Assembly (NCBI RefSeq): GCF_029892285.1
Contig: NZ_JARXVM010000002.1
Coordinates: 1 to 64,000, forward strand
Direction: 5' to 3'
Length of the DNA: 64,000 bases
From: Rhizobium sp. SG_E_25_P2
Lineage (GTDB): Bacteria > Pseudomonadota > Alphaproteobacteria > Rhizobiales > Rhizobiaceae
Position numbers and translations under genes: made by a program. Positions 16,788-25,750 of the stretch are shown here, in pieces. The notes under the pieces were generated by a model. That model did not search any database. It had not been told where the DNA came from and worked only from the letters and a program-made list of their open reading frames with translations. How positions within the stretch are numbered: the first letter of the stretch is position 1; each line of letters opens with the position of its first letter.

Positions 16788-18284
16788 TCAGTGAACCGCC
16801 GCATACATGATTTTCTCTTCGGTCGCTTCGGTCGGCGAAAATTCCTCGACGATGCGGCCCTGGCGGCAGACCAGGATGCGGTCCGACAGGTTCAGGATTT
16901 CCGGAAGGTAGGAGGAAATCACCACGACGGCCAGCCCCTCATCGGCGAGCCGGTTGATGATCTGGTGGATCTCGGCGATCGCGCCGACATCGACGCCGCG
17001 GGTCGGTTCGTCGAAAATGACGATCTCCGGCTTCTGCACCAGGCCCTTGCCGATCACCACCTTCTGCTGATTGCCGCCCGAGAGTTCGACGACGCGGGCA
17101 TTGTCATTGATGGCGCGGACATTCAGCGTCTTCGACCAGTCCTTGGACAGCGCCTGCATTTCGGCATAGCTGATGATCTTGCTCTTTTCGCGGTCGGCGG
17201 CGAGCAGGCCGCCGAACATGTTTTCGGCGATCGACATGGTTTCGAAGAAGCCTTCGGATTTGCGGTCCTCGGTGACATAGACGATGCCGTCCTTCACCGC
17301 CTGGCGCGGCACGACATAGCGGACGGGCCTGTCATTGAGTTCGATCGAGCCGCCGCGCAGGAAATCGCGCTTGTAGATGCCGGAGACGATCTTGAAGGTT
17401 TCGGTGCGGCCCGAGCCGATCAGGCCAAAGACGCCGGTGATCTGGCCCTGGAAGATCGAGAACGAGTTGTTGCGCACCGCGGCGCCCATGGAGATGTCCT
17501 GGACGGACAGCACCTTCTTGCCGGCCTTGCGGATCTTGCTCTCGTCGCGCTGGCGATAGAGTTCGGCCGACAGGGTGCGGCCGACCATGGCGGCGATGAT
17601 CTTGTCGCGGTCGAAGTCTTTCGTTTCGCCTGAAGCGACGAGTTCGCCGTCGCGCAGGATGGTGATGCGGTCCGACAGCATCAGCGCCTCTTCCAGCGCA
17701 TGGCTGATGAAGACGATGGAGACGCCGCGCGCCTTGAGCCGCCGGATGAGCGCAAAGAAATGGCGCTTTTCCTCCGGGGTCAACGTCGCAGTCGGCTCGT
17801 CGAAGATGATGACTTCGGCGTTGTGATGCACGGCGCGGGCGATCTCGACCATCTGCTTCTTGGCGGCGCCGAGCGTCTCGACCATGGCGGTGGGATCGAC
17901 GGAGAAATTCAGCGACTGCAGGAATTGCTGGGCGGAGATATAGATGCCGCGCAGGCGGTTGAGGAATTTCTCCGAGCCGAGATAGAGGTTCTGCGCCACC
18001 GTCATCGAGCCCACCAGCGAGGTCTCCTGAAACACCATGGCGATGCCGGCTTCGAGCGCGTCATTGGGCGTGGCATAGATCGTCTCGACGCCCTTGTGGA
18101 ACAGTTTGCCGGATGAGGGCTCGACGACGCCGGCGATCATCTTGGTGAGCGTCGACTTGCCTGCGCCGTTTTCGCCGAGCAAAGCATGGATCTCGCCGCG
18201 CTTGAGCTCGAAGGTGACATTCTTCACCGCCGGCACGCCGCGATAGAGTTTGTAGATGTTTTCGAGCCGGATGATCGTATCCAT
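16788..18284 (-). CDS. Sugar ABC transporter ATP-binding protein (RbsA type)
   Basis: A 498-residue tandem ATPase. Domain 1 has Walker A GENGAGKST at 38-46. Domain 2 starts near 255, with the degenerate Walker A (GLIGSGRTE), signature SGGNQQKVVIGK and Walker B IVIFDEPTRGVDVG. This double arrangement is that of CUT2 sugar importers. The ATG at 18284 with GGAGAAG is preferred to the GTG 18 nt upstream, which overlaps the stop of the preceding gene. It powers the permeases encoded further upstream in the same run. Confidence 0.92.
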   Translation of the reverse strand: MDTIIRLENIYKLYRGVPAVKNVTFELKRGEIHALLGENGAGKSTLTKMIAGVVEPSSGKLFHKGVETIYATPNDALEAGIAMVFQETSLVGSMTVAQNLYLGSEKFLNRLRGIYISAQQFLQSLNFSVDPTAMVETLGAAKKQMVEIARAVHHNAEVIIFDEPTATLTPEEKRHFFALIRRLKARGVSIVFISHALEEALMLSDRITILRDGELVASGETKDFDRDKIIAAMVGRTLSAELYRQRDESKIRKAGKKVLSVQDISMGAAVRNNSFSIFQGQITGVFGLIGSGRTETFKIVSGIYKRDFLRGGSIELNDRPVRYVVPRQAVKDGIVYVTEDRKSEGFFETMSIAENMFGGLLAADREKSKIISYAEMQALSKDWSKTLNVRAINDNARVVELSGGNQQKVVIGKGLVQKPEIVIFDEPTRGVDVGAIAEIHQIINRLADEGLAVVVISSYLPEILNLSDRILVCRQGRIVEEFSPTEATEEKIMYAAVH

Positions 18285-18298
18285 GATGTCTTCTCCGC

Positions 18299-19333
18299 TC
18301 ACAATGCCAGAGCGAGGATTTCATCCCCGCCCGCCGAGGCCGCATGGATCCTGCCGTTCAGCGACAAGGCGGCGACAATGCCGTGGCGCTTGCCGTCGGC
18401 GCGGCTGTGATAGCTGGCGATGGGCTGGAAATCCCGGTCGAGCCGGGCGATGAGCCCGTAGGAGCGGCTTGGCGACCAGGGTTTGTGGATGCCCATGGTC
18501 TTGATGCCCCCGCATTGCAGCGGCTCGAGGAAGGAACGGCCGGAGGCGAGCGACGGCGCGATCCAGAATTCCGGCGCGATCTCCTCCATCATCGCCTGGC
18601 GATACTGGTCTTCCTGCAGCACGAATTCGATGAGGCGGTTGACCGGCGCAAAGATCGACAGAAGCGCATCGTCGTCGATGCGGGAGAGACGGCCGGGATA
18701 GCCGGGGATGTTCGACATCAGGGTTTTTGTTGCGCCGCTGGCGCTGATACGGATCACGCGGCGGGTCCAGGCTTCGGAGACGACGACATCGACGCCGTCT
18801 TCCAGAACGCCCGAGGGCCAGCCGAGGCCATCGATAAGCTTCGTGCTCTCGCCATTGGGCTTCACACGCCAAACGGAGCCCGTTGCGCCCTTTTCCATCA
18901 GGTCGCGGCGCCAGTCCGAAGGGCGATGGCGGGCGGAGCCGTTGGCGACCAGCAATTCGCCGCTGGCGGTGAAGCTCAGCGCGGTGACGCAGCGGATGTC
19001 TTTGGCAGTGGCGATCACGTTGCCGTCGAGGAGTATCGCTCCGGTTTCGAGCGCGACGGCGATCGAGCCCGAGGGCGAGACGGCGAGCGCCCTGACCGGC
19101 GATTGAAAGGCGGCGAAAACGCGGGCCTCTCCATCCGCAGAGACAGCAAGAACCGCATTGCCTGCGGCGGCCAGCAATTGGCCGTCATGGCTGGCGAGAT
19201 CGACGGGCGACGCAATGGTCGCGATGCTCTCGGCCTCGTCAAGCCGGCGATTGGGGCGGAAGGCGCCGTCGAGCGGCGGCACGGTGACGGCCTTGCCGCG
19301 GAAGAGATCGAGAAGCGGATCGAAGATGGTCAT
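18299..19333 (-). CDS. Beta-propeller protein (SMP-30/strictosidine-synthase-like)
   Basis: A 344-residue protein with repeated propeller blades (VDLASHDGQLLAAAGNAVLAV, VTALSFTASGELLVANGS, GSVWRVKPNGES, VVVSEAWTRRVIRIS, GLIARLDRDFQP). SEAWTRRVIRI and IPGYPGRLSRI match the strictosidine-synthase/gluconolactonase-type blade that follows in the fusion protein encoded immediately upstream. No signal peptide is seen, so it is likely cytoplasmic. A lactonase or hydrolase role is inferred. Its ATG overlaps the stop of the fusion gene (ATGA), which shows tight coupling. Confidence 0.8.
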   Translation of the reverse strand: MTIFDPLLDLFRGKAVTVPPLDGAFRPNRRLDEAESIATIASPVDLASHDGQLLAAAGNAVLAVSADGEARVFAAFQSPVRALAVSPSGSIAVALETGAILLDGNVIATAKDIRCVTALSFTASGELLVANGSARHRPSDWRRDLMEKGATGSVWRVKPNGESTKLIDGLGWPSGVLEDGVDVVVSEAWTRRVIRISASGATKTLMSNIPGYPGRLSRIDDDALLSIFAPVNRLIEFVLQEDQYRQAMMEEIAPEFWIAPSLASGRSFLEPLQCGGIKTMGIHKPWSPSRSYGLIARLDRDFQPIASYHSRADGKRHGIVAALSLNGRIHAASAGGDEILALAL

Positions 19334-21453
19334 GCCCGCTCTCCCCAATAGGATGTCGGACCGGTCCAGGCTTCATTGGCGCCGTCGAGTTTGTAGCGGC
19401 CGATGCGGTTGTTGAGAATGCCGCCGATATAGAGCCAGCCTTTGTGCTCGCGCATGGAGGTGACCATCGGGTGGGAGTCTCCTGTGAGATCGCCGAGCGC
19501 GCCGATGATCTTGCCGGCATCATCGAATTTCACCACGCCGCCGGTGTTGATGTTGGGAAACAGCCAATCGTCCTGCGGCAGGCGGCGCGTCATGCGCTTG
19601 CGGAAGCCGGGATTGCGCAGCGACAGGTCGAATGTCGGCGTGCGCATGCCGAGCCAGGCCATCCAGTAGGAACCATCGGAGGCGCGGTTGATATTGTCGG
19701 GGTAGCCCGGCATGTCCTTGATGACGCATTCCGCCGTGCCGGCTTTGGGACCTTCCAGCCAATAGCGATGCACGCGGCAGGCCCAGCTTTCGGCGAAGAA
19801 CAGGCTCTTGCCGTCATGGGCCATGCAGACGCCGTTCATATAGTGATAGCCGTCGAGCAGCGTTTTGGTCTCGCCGGTCTTGGGGTCGTAGACCAGCAAG
19901 CGGCCGGTGGCGCGGTTCTCGATGGAATCGAGCGCCCAGTCATGCGCGTCGAAGCGCTTGGTGGAATCGGTGAAATAGATGCGGCCATCGGGGGCGATGT
20001 CGAGATCGTTGGGGTCGCGCAGACGGGCGTCGTCCTGCACCGAGGTCCAGGAGCGGCGCGTCTCGGCCGATAGCCGCGTCACTTCGCGATCGGGCGAGAT
20101 GGAATAGAGGCCCATCGCGCCGACGCAGCTGAGCAGATTGCCCTGACGGTCGAACGCGAGGCCGAGCGGGAAGCCGCCGACATGGGCGAAGACTTCGGAG
20201 CGTGTGTAATCGGGAGCGAAAAAGCGGACGATTTCACCATGACGGGTGCCGCAATAGAGATGATCATTGCGGTCGAGAATGACGTCTTCGGGGCCTTCGA
20301 GTTCGCCCAGCCCGATATAGTCGGTGCGGGAAATGGCGTTGTTCAGCGCATAAGGCGTGCCGGAATTGGGCTCCGCCGACTGCGCCTCGCCCATTTTCAG
20401 ATAGATGGGCGCGACATAGACCTCGTTGAGCACCTTGTGGCGGTTCTTGAGCCAGCGGATGTCGATGGTGACCGCGACCGCCAGCATCAGGCCGATCACC
20501 ATCTGGTTGGTGCCGGTGCCGTAGCCGAGGCGGATCAGGCCATTGTTCATCACCAGCACGATGATGGCGCCCATCAGGCCCTTGACCACCGAGCCGCGAC
20601 CGCCGCCCAATGAATTGCCGCCGACCACGGCGGCCGTCAGCGCCAGGATCTCCATGTTCAGCCCGGTGCCGGGGCCTGCGCCCGACAGGCGGCAGGCAAT
20701 CAGGAAGCCGGCGATGGACGCGCAGAAGCCGGAAAAGACATAGGTCATGAAGACGGTGCGCTTGACCTTGATACCGGCATTATGGGCCGAGCGCCTGGAG
20801 CCGCCGACCGCCAGCACATGCCAGCCGGGACGCGACCGGGTCAGCGCGATATGGGTGATAATGGCAAGGATGATGGCGATGATGACGGGGATCGACAGGC
20901 CGGCGAATGTGCCGTCGCCGATGAAATCCCAGGCGTCGGACGAGGCCATCGAGGTCTGGATCGCCGCGCCGTAATTGACGACGAGAATGTCGAAGATGGT
21001 GCGGCCGATGATGAAGGTGACCAGCGTGGTGAGAAAGGCGCGGAGCCGAAGAAAGCCGATGAGATATCCGTTGATCGCACCGCAGACCAGGCCTGTGGCG
21101 ATGGCCGCAGCCAGCGCCATCCAAACGGGCGCCTCGAAGATGAAGAAGGTTCCGACGGCGGCGAAGGTGGCGAGCGCAAAGATCGAGCCGACGGAGAGAT
21201 CGATGCCGCCGCCGAGCAGGACGACGGTGAGGCCGGTGACGACGATCGAGAATTCGCCGAGCTGGCGGGTGGATTCCTGCAGCGACAGCGGCTTGAAGAA
21301 GCCGGGAATGGCCGAGCCGAAGCCGACGACGACGGCGATCAGCGCGATGAAGGGAATGGCGTTGTCGGTCCAGCGCTTGGACAGGATCTCGCCGATCAGA
21401 TGATCGGGAATGAGATTGTAGCGCCAGGACTGCAGGCGTTCGCGAAAAGTCAT
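19330..21453 (-). CDS. Sugar ABC permease fused to a beta-propeller (SMP-30/strictosidine-synthase-like) domain
   Basis: A 707-residue two-part protein. Residues 1-338 are a CUT2 permease with about nine to ten membrane segments and the family marks GGGIDLSVGSIFALAT and GGNSLGGGRGSV. After a linker rich in polar residues (about 345-375), residues 380-707 form a beta-propeller: LEGPEDVILDRNDHLYCGTR, DPNDLDIAPDGRIYFTDSTK, ESWACRVHRYWLEGP, DMPGYPDNINRASDGSYW. These match strictosidine-synthase/SMP-30 proteins. The permease alone is normal family length, so the propeller is an added module, probably cytoplasmic and facing incoming substrate. There is no frameshift or stop between the halves. The start is set at ATG 21453 rather than the preceding TTG. 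Confidence 0.88.
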   Translation of the reverse strand: MTFRERLQSWRYNLIPDHLIGEILSKRWTDNAIPFIALIAVVVGFGSAIPGFFKPLSLQESTRQLGEFSIVVTGLTVVLLGGGIDLSVGSIFALATFAAVGTFFIFEAPVWMALAAAIATGLVCGAINGYLIGFLRLRAFLTTLVTFIIGRTIFDILVVNYGAAIQTSMASSDAWDFIGDGTFAGLSIPVIIAIILAIITHIALTRSRPGWHVLAVGGSRRSAHNAGIKVKRTVFMTYVFSGFCASIAGFLIACRLSGAGPGTGLNMEILALTAAVVGGNSLGGGRGSVVKGLMGAIIVLVMNNGLIRLGYGTGTNQMVIGLMLAVAVTIDIRWLKNRHKVLNEVYVAPIYLKMGEAQSAEPNSGTPYALNNAISRTDYIGLGELEGPEDVILDRNDHLYCGTRHGEIVRFFAPDYTRSEVFAHVGGFPLGLAFDRQGNLLSCVGAMGLYSISPDREVTRLSAETRRSWTSVQDDARLRDPNDLDIAPDGRIYFTDSTKRFDAHDWALDSIENRATGRLLVYDPKTGETKTLLDGYHYMNGVCMAHDGKSLFFAESWACRVHRYWLEGPKAGTAECVIKDMPGYPDNINRASDGSYWMAWLGMRTPTFDLSLRNPGFRKRMTRRLPQDDWLFPNINTGGVVKFDDAGKIIGALGDLTGDSHPMVTSMREHKGWLYIGGILNNRIGRYKLDGANEAWTGPTSYWGERA

Positions 21454-21583
21454 CAATCAACCCGGAACTGTGGTGAAAACGGGCGGGGCGGCGCAAGGAC
21501 AAAGCGCATCCGCAGCGTTTGATGGGCGCGCCGTAAAGCGCGCCCCGATGTCATGGCGAGAGCGGCAAGGACCGCTCTGTTGA

Positions 21584-22609
21584 TTATTTCTGCTCGGCTT
21601 CGGCCTGCAGGGCTTTCAGATCCCAGCAGCTGTCGGGGCGCAGGTTCTCCTTCGTGGTCGCCTTCATCAGCGTGTAGATGAAAGGCGAGGCCGTGCCCGG
21701 CGCCTGACCGCTCTGCAGCAGATATTTGATGATCGCCACCATATTGTGGGTTTCCTGAGCGAGCTCGGTCATCACCACGGCGCCATAGGTGCCATCGGCG
21801 ATCTTGTCGCAATCGGCGGTCTTTTCGCCGCCGCCCGTCGTCACCAGGAAAACCTTGTCCTGAAGCTTGGCTTCGCGGATGGCGGCTGCGGCGCCGACGG
21901 CGTCGCCGTCCCAGAAATCGATGATGCCGCAGATATCGGGATTCTGCTGCAACATGGTGGCGGTCACATTGCGCGAAGTGGTGGCGTCCCAGTTGGAATC
22001 AGGCTTGGCGACCACCTTGAAGTCCGGGTTCTTTTCGAGAACCTGCATGATGCCGGCATATTGATAGAGGCTGGTGGCGTTGACCTGGTCGCCCTGGACG
22101 AGGCCGATCTTCTTCGACGAATTCGGGCCGCAGCCCTTGATCACCGCTTCAGCCTCGAGGCGGCCGAGTTGGGTCCAGTCGCCGCCGACATAGGCGTCGG
22201 CCTTGAAGTTGGCGGGGTTGTCGACGAGGATCACATAGATGCCCGCAGCCTGCGCCTTCTTCATCAGCTTGGAATAGGAGTTGAGGTCGGGCGACATGAC
22301 GATCAGCACGTCGGGCTTGGTGTCCGACGAAATGGCTTCGGTGATCGCCTGGGCGCCGGCTTCAACGCTCCAATTGGGATCGCGGGTCTCAAACACGCCG
22401 CCGAAAGCGTCGACTTCACGCTTCAGGATAGCGGCCCAGCCCTGGGCGAGATCGAAGCCCATGGCCATGGGCACGAGCATGACCCGCTTGCCCTTCATGG
22501 CTTCGGCATAGATGGCCGGCGACGGATCATCCGCCGCCTTGACCGGGGCGGCCGAGACGCCCATTGCAAAGACTGTTCCTGCGAAAAATATCGATAGTAG
22601 CTTTTTCAT
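21584..22609 (-). CDS. Sugar ABC transporter substrate-binding protein
   Basis: A 341-residue periplasmic-binding protein of the CUT2 (type I) class. The signal peptide is MKKLLSIFFAGTVFAMGVSA, cleaved near APVKA. The fold marks are KPDVLIVMSPDLNSYSKLMK, YVILVDNPANF, QDKVFLVTTGGG and the final ALQAEAEQK. The true start is ATG 22609; the longer frame upstream has no ribosome site. It lies between the plain permease gene and the fused permease gene, so one binding protein seems to serve two different permeases. Confidence 0.9.
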   Translation of the reverse strand: MKKLLSIFFAGTVFAMGVSAAPVKAADDPSPAIYAEAMKGKRVMLVPMAMGFDLAQGWAAILKREVDAFGGVFETRDPNWSVEAGAQAITEAISSDTKPDVLIVMSPDLNSYSKLMKKAQAAGIYVILVDNPANFKADAYVGGDWTQLGRLEAEAVIKGCGPNSSKKIGLVQGDQVNATSLYQYAGIMQVLEKNPDFKVVAKPDSNWDATTSRNVTATMLQQNPDICGIIDFWDGDAVGAAAAIREAKLQDKVFLVTTGGGEKTADCDKIADGTYGAVVMTELAQETHNMVAIIKYLLQSGQAPGTASPFIYTLMKATTKENLRPDSCWDLKALQAEAEQK

Positions 22610-22655
22610 GTCTTGTCCCTCTTTTGGCGACAGTGTTGTTCCCCACACACGAAAG

Positions 22656-23642
22656 TCAGATATCCCCTTGCTGCGCTGTCTGTTCGTCACGCGGATTGAG
22701 CAGGCCGTCCATGATGATGGCGGCAAGCAGGATCGAAGATTTGATCAGGTTCTGGTAGATCAAGGGAATGTCGATAATGGTCATGGCGTTGAGCAGCACG
22801 CCGGTCAGCGCCGCGCCGATCAGCACATTGCGCACCCCGCCCTTGCCGCCTGACAGCCCGATGCCGCCGATCACCGCCACCAGAACAATGTCGTAAAGCA
22901 GCGTCGAATTGACGACGCGGGTATTCATCGAATGCAGGCTGGCGGCGGTCAGAATGCCGGCCATGAAGGAAAACACCGCCGAGATGACATAGCGCAGCAT
23001 CAGCATGGGGCGGACCGGCATGCCGGCATTGCGCGCGGCCACCGGATTGTCGCCGGCGTAATAGACGTAGCGGCCCCATTTGGTGAAGCGAAGGAACAGG
23101 AAAGTCGCCAGCGCCAGGCCCGCGAAGATGAACACTTCCACCGGCGCGCCAAGCATCTGGAACGAGCCCAGCCCGATGATCCAGTGATCGACAGGAGCGC
23201 TGATCGCATCGGCGGAAATGACCTGCGAGCGGACATAGCCGAAAACGAAGGAGGCCGAGGCGAGCGTGACGAACAGCGCCGGCACGTCGGCATAGGCGAC
23301 GAGAAAGCCGTTGATCAGGCCGAGCCCGATGACGCCGGCCAGCGTGATGGCAAGGGCTGCGCCGTCGCTCATGCCATCGCTCAGCATCTGCAGATAGGCC
23401 GCCACAGACATGGCCATGATGGCGACGGCGGAGAGATCGATGCCGCGGCCGATAATGACCACGGCCATGCCGAGCGAGAGAATGCCGAGCACCGAGACCG
23501 AGCGGATGATCGTGACGATGTTGTCGGATGTGAAAAAGCCCGGCAGCATCGCGGACGCCGTCGCGAAAATCAGAATGGCGATCAGGAGAACGATCCGTTC
23601 CTGATTGAGCATGGTCCAGTCAAATCGCTTGGCGGCGTTCAT
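22656..23642 (-). CDS. Sugar ABC transporter permease
   Basis: A 328-residue CUT2 permease with multiple hydrophobic segments and the family motifs GMAVVIIGRGIDLSAVAIMA and GGIGLSGGKGGVRNVLIGA. The start at 23642 (MNAAKRFDW) is where hydrophobic permease sequence begins; the 84 residues upstream in frame are low-quality. It is the first transport gene of the run, 120 bp after the LysR gene. With the fused permease it probably forms a heterodimeric channel, which is inferred. Confidence 0.9.
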   Translation of the reverse strand: MNAAKRFDWTMLNQERIVLLIAILIFATASAMLPGFFTSDNIVTIIRSVSVLGILSLGMAVVIIGRGIDLSAVAIMAMSVAAYLQMLSDGMSDGAALAITLAGVIGLGLINGFLVAYADVPALFVTLASASFVFGYVRSQVISADAISAPVDHWIIGLGSFQMLGAPVEVFIFAGLALATFLFLRFTKWGRYVYYAGDNPVAARNAGMPVRPMLMLRYVISAVFSFMAGILTAASLHSMNTRVVNSTLLYDIVLVAVIGGIGLSGGKGGVRNVLIGAALTGVLLNAMTIIDIPLIYQNLIKSSILLAAIIMDGLLNPRDEQTAQQGDI

Positions 23643-23764
23643 GTGTCGGCCTGGTCCTCTCAGTGAGGTTTCACTCTGCACAGCCCGAAAGTTAGGGGCG
23701 GGGCAATCGATACGTCCAATGAATTCTGATCCCCCCGATCCATGCGAAACGGGAATGGATTGTC

Positions 23765-24706
23765 TCAAACAGAATAAAGCGCGCCCCGGCGGAAAGGCTG
23801 GCGCGCTTCCTTCTCCTCCTCCCGGGCGATATGGGCGGCGAGCGCGTCGATGAAGCGTTGCGCGAAGGCGGGCGGCGGCAATTGCGTGTTCCACATCGCG
23901 GAGATGTCGAAGCGCACCGGCTCGCCCTTCAGCATGATCGGCCGACGCATCAGCGACGCAGAACTGATGCGCGCCGAGGACGGCACGATGGCGACGCCAT
24001 TGCCGCCTTCGGCGAGCGAAAACAGCGTATGCGGCGAATAACTCTCGACGATAATCTCTGGACGCGCGCCATAGACACGCATGACCGCATCGAACACTTC
24101 GCGGGAAGCGTGTTTGCGATTGAGCATCAGCAGCGGCTTGTCGAATAGGTCCGAGGCTTCGATGGGCTGGCCCGGGCGGTCAAAAAAACCGGGGGCGGCG
24201 ACGGCGAGATAGCCGAGACTGCCGATGCGGCGCAGGCCGAAGGTCTCAACCGGCTGGGCGGGCGCGGCGCTGACGGTGCAATGGACCTGTCCGCCCTTGA
24301 GCTTTTCGATCAATTCCGCGCCGCCGGCATCCTCGATGCGCAGATCGACGCCGGGATTCTGATCGCGCCAGCCGCGCAGGAAATCCGGAAAATAGCGCTC
24401 GATCAGCTGCGAGCAGGCGCCGAGGCGGAGCACGCCTGTATCACCCTGAGAGAGACCGTCGGCCTGCAGCCGCAACTCACGCTCGGCGGCGAGCAAAGCC
24501 TGGGCTTTGGCCATCAACAGTTCGCCTTCGCCTGTCAGCCGGATATTGCGGCCGGATTTTTCAAACAGTTTGACGCCGAGATGCGCCTCAAGACCGGTGA
24601 TCTGCCGCGACAGCGCCGATTGCGTCATGTTGAGCCGCTGGGCCGCCGCCGTCATGTTCATCAGTTCGGCGGTGGTCACGAAACTCGAATAGACCCTGAT
24701 ATCCAT
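23765..24706 (-). CDS. LysR-family transcriptional regulator
   Basis: A 313-residue LysR protein. The winged helix-turn-helix lies in residues 5-62 (NMTAAAQRLNMTQSALSRQI, LEAHLGVKLFEKSGRNIRLT) and the effector-binding domain from about 92. GGAGC precedes the ATG. It stands upstream of and on the same strand as the sugar ABC/aminotransferase run, and divergent from the RpiR operon. It may control either. The inducer is unknown. Confidence 0.88.
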   Translation of the reverse strand: MDIRVYSSFVTTAELMNMTAAAQRLNMTQSALSRQITGLEAHLGVKLFEKSGRNIRLTGEGELLMAKAQALLAAERELRLQADGLSQGDTGVLRLGACSQLIERYFPDFLRGWRDQNPGVDLRIEDAGGAELIEKLKGGQVHCTVSAAPAQPVETFGLRRIGSLGYLAVAAPGFFDRPGQPIEASDLFDKPLLMLNRKHASREVFDAVMRVYGARPEIIVESYSPHTLFSLAEGGNGVAIVPSSARISSASLMRRPIMLKGEPVRFDISAMWNTQLPPPAFAQRFIDALAAHIAREEEKEARQPFRRGALYSV

Positions 24707-24801
24707 GGTCGCTCCATCAGGCTGTCATGCCCTAAAAAGAAGCTAAGGCGTAAAATGAGGCAATGTCAACAATTCTTCAAGCTTGACGGAATTTTTTAGA
24801 T

Positions 24802-24819
24802 ATGTAGTGATCTCTACAT
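24802..24819. promoter_or_regulatory. Inverted repeat upstream of the RpiR gene
   Basis: ATGTAG-TGATCT-CTACAT, 6-bp perfect arms, 13-22 bp before the RpiR start and 14 bp after a TTGACG box (24783-24788). RpiR proteins often bind short TGTAGT/ACTACA-like palindromes, so this may be an autoregulatory operator. That function is an inference. Confidence 0.4.
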
Positions 24820-24831
24820 TCGTTAACGCGT

Positions 24832-25749
24832 GTGTTCGGGATGGAACAGACAATCAGAGACATGCTGCTGGCCGCCACGCCAGCGCTGACGCCTGCGGAA
24901 GGCCGGATCACCCAGGCGCTCTTGGCGGAGTATCCGTCGGCGGGCCTGGGCTCGGCGTCGGCGCTCGCCCGGCGCGCCGGCGTGTCGGATCCGACCGTGC
25001 TCAGGCTGGTGGGCAAGCTCGGTTTTCAGGGCTTTGGCGACTTTCAGGCCCGGCTTCTGGCCGAGGTGGAGGCGCGTCTGCATTCGCCGCTGATGATGAT
25101 GGAGGCGAAGAAGCCTGTCGGGGCAGGAGCCCCGGCCTCGGCCCAGTATCTCGCCTCCGTCGCGATATCCATGGACAGACTGGCGGCGTCCAGCCAGGAG
25201 GCGCTGATCGGACGGGCGGCGCGGCTGATCATGTCCGCCAAGGGCTGCGTCTATCTGCTGGGCGGCCGGTTTTCCCGGCATCTGGCCGGCATGCTCTCAG
25301 GCTATCTCGCCCAGTTTCGCGACGGCGTGGTCGATCTCGGCGAAGTCGGCTCCCGCACTGTTGACCAGCTGGTCGATATGTCCAAGGCCGATGTGCTGAT
25401 CCTGTTCGATTACCGGCGCTACCAGAACGACACGATGCGCTATGGCGAACAGGCGGCTGAGCGCGGCGCCCATCTCATCCTGTTCACCGATCCCTGGATG
25501 TCGCCGCTTGCAGCGCGGGCCGAGGTGACGCTGACCTGTCCGGTGGAGGCGCAATCGCCCTTCGACACGATGGCGCCGGCGCTCGCCCAAATCGAGGCGC
25601 TGACGGCGCATATCCTCGGCGCAGCCCGGCCTGAGGCGCGCACCCGCATCGAGGCGCTGGAGGCGATCCGCGCCGAGAACGCCGTGACCATGGATGCAGA
25701 GCCCGCCTTGCGCGGCGGGCCCGGCCCCAAACCCAGCAAGGATTTTTGA
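24832..25749 (+). CDS. RpiR/MurR-family transcriptional regulator
   Basis: A 305-residue protein. The N-terminal helix-turn-helix is at about 10-80 (TPAEGRITQALLAEYPSAGL, ALARRAGVSDPTVLRLVGKL), and the SIS domain starts at about 120 (AARLIMSAKGCVYLLGGRFS, ADVLILFDYRRYQNDT). SIS domains normally bind phosphosugars, but here the downstream genes act on amides and amino acids. The start is GTG 24832 or ATG 24841. The isochorismatase gene follows within 2 bp, so the regulator seems to lead its own operon. Confidence 0.88.
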   Translation: MFGMEQTIRDMLLAATPALTPAEGRITQALLAEYPSAGLGSASALARRAGVSDPTVLRLVGKLGFQGFGDFQARLLAEVEARLHSPLMMMEAKKPVGAGAPASAQYLASVAISMDRLAASSQEALIGRAARLIMSAKGCVYLLGGRFSRHLAGMLSGYLAQFRDGVVDLGEVGSRTVDQLVDMSKADVLILFDYRRYQNDTMRYGEQAAERGAHLILFTDPWMSPLAARAEVTLTCPVEAQSPFDTMAPALAQIEALTAHILGAARPEARTRIEALEAIRAENAVTMDAEPALRGGPGPKPSKDF

Positions 25750-25750
25750 G

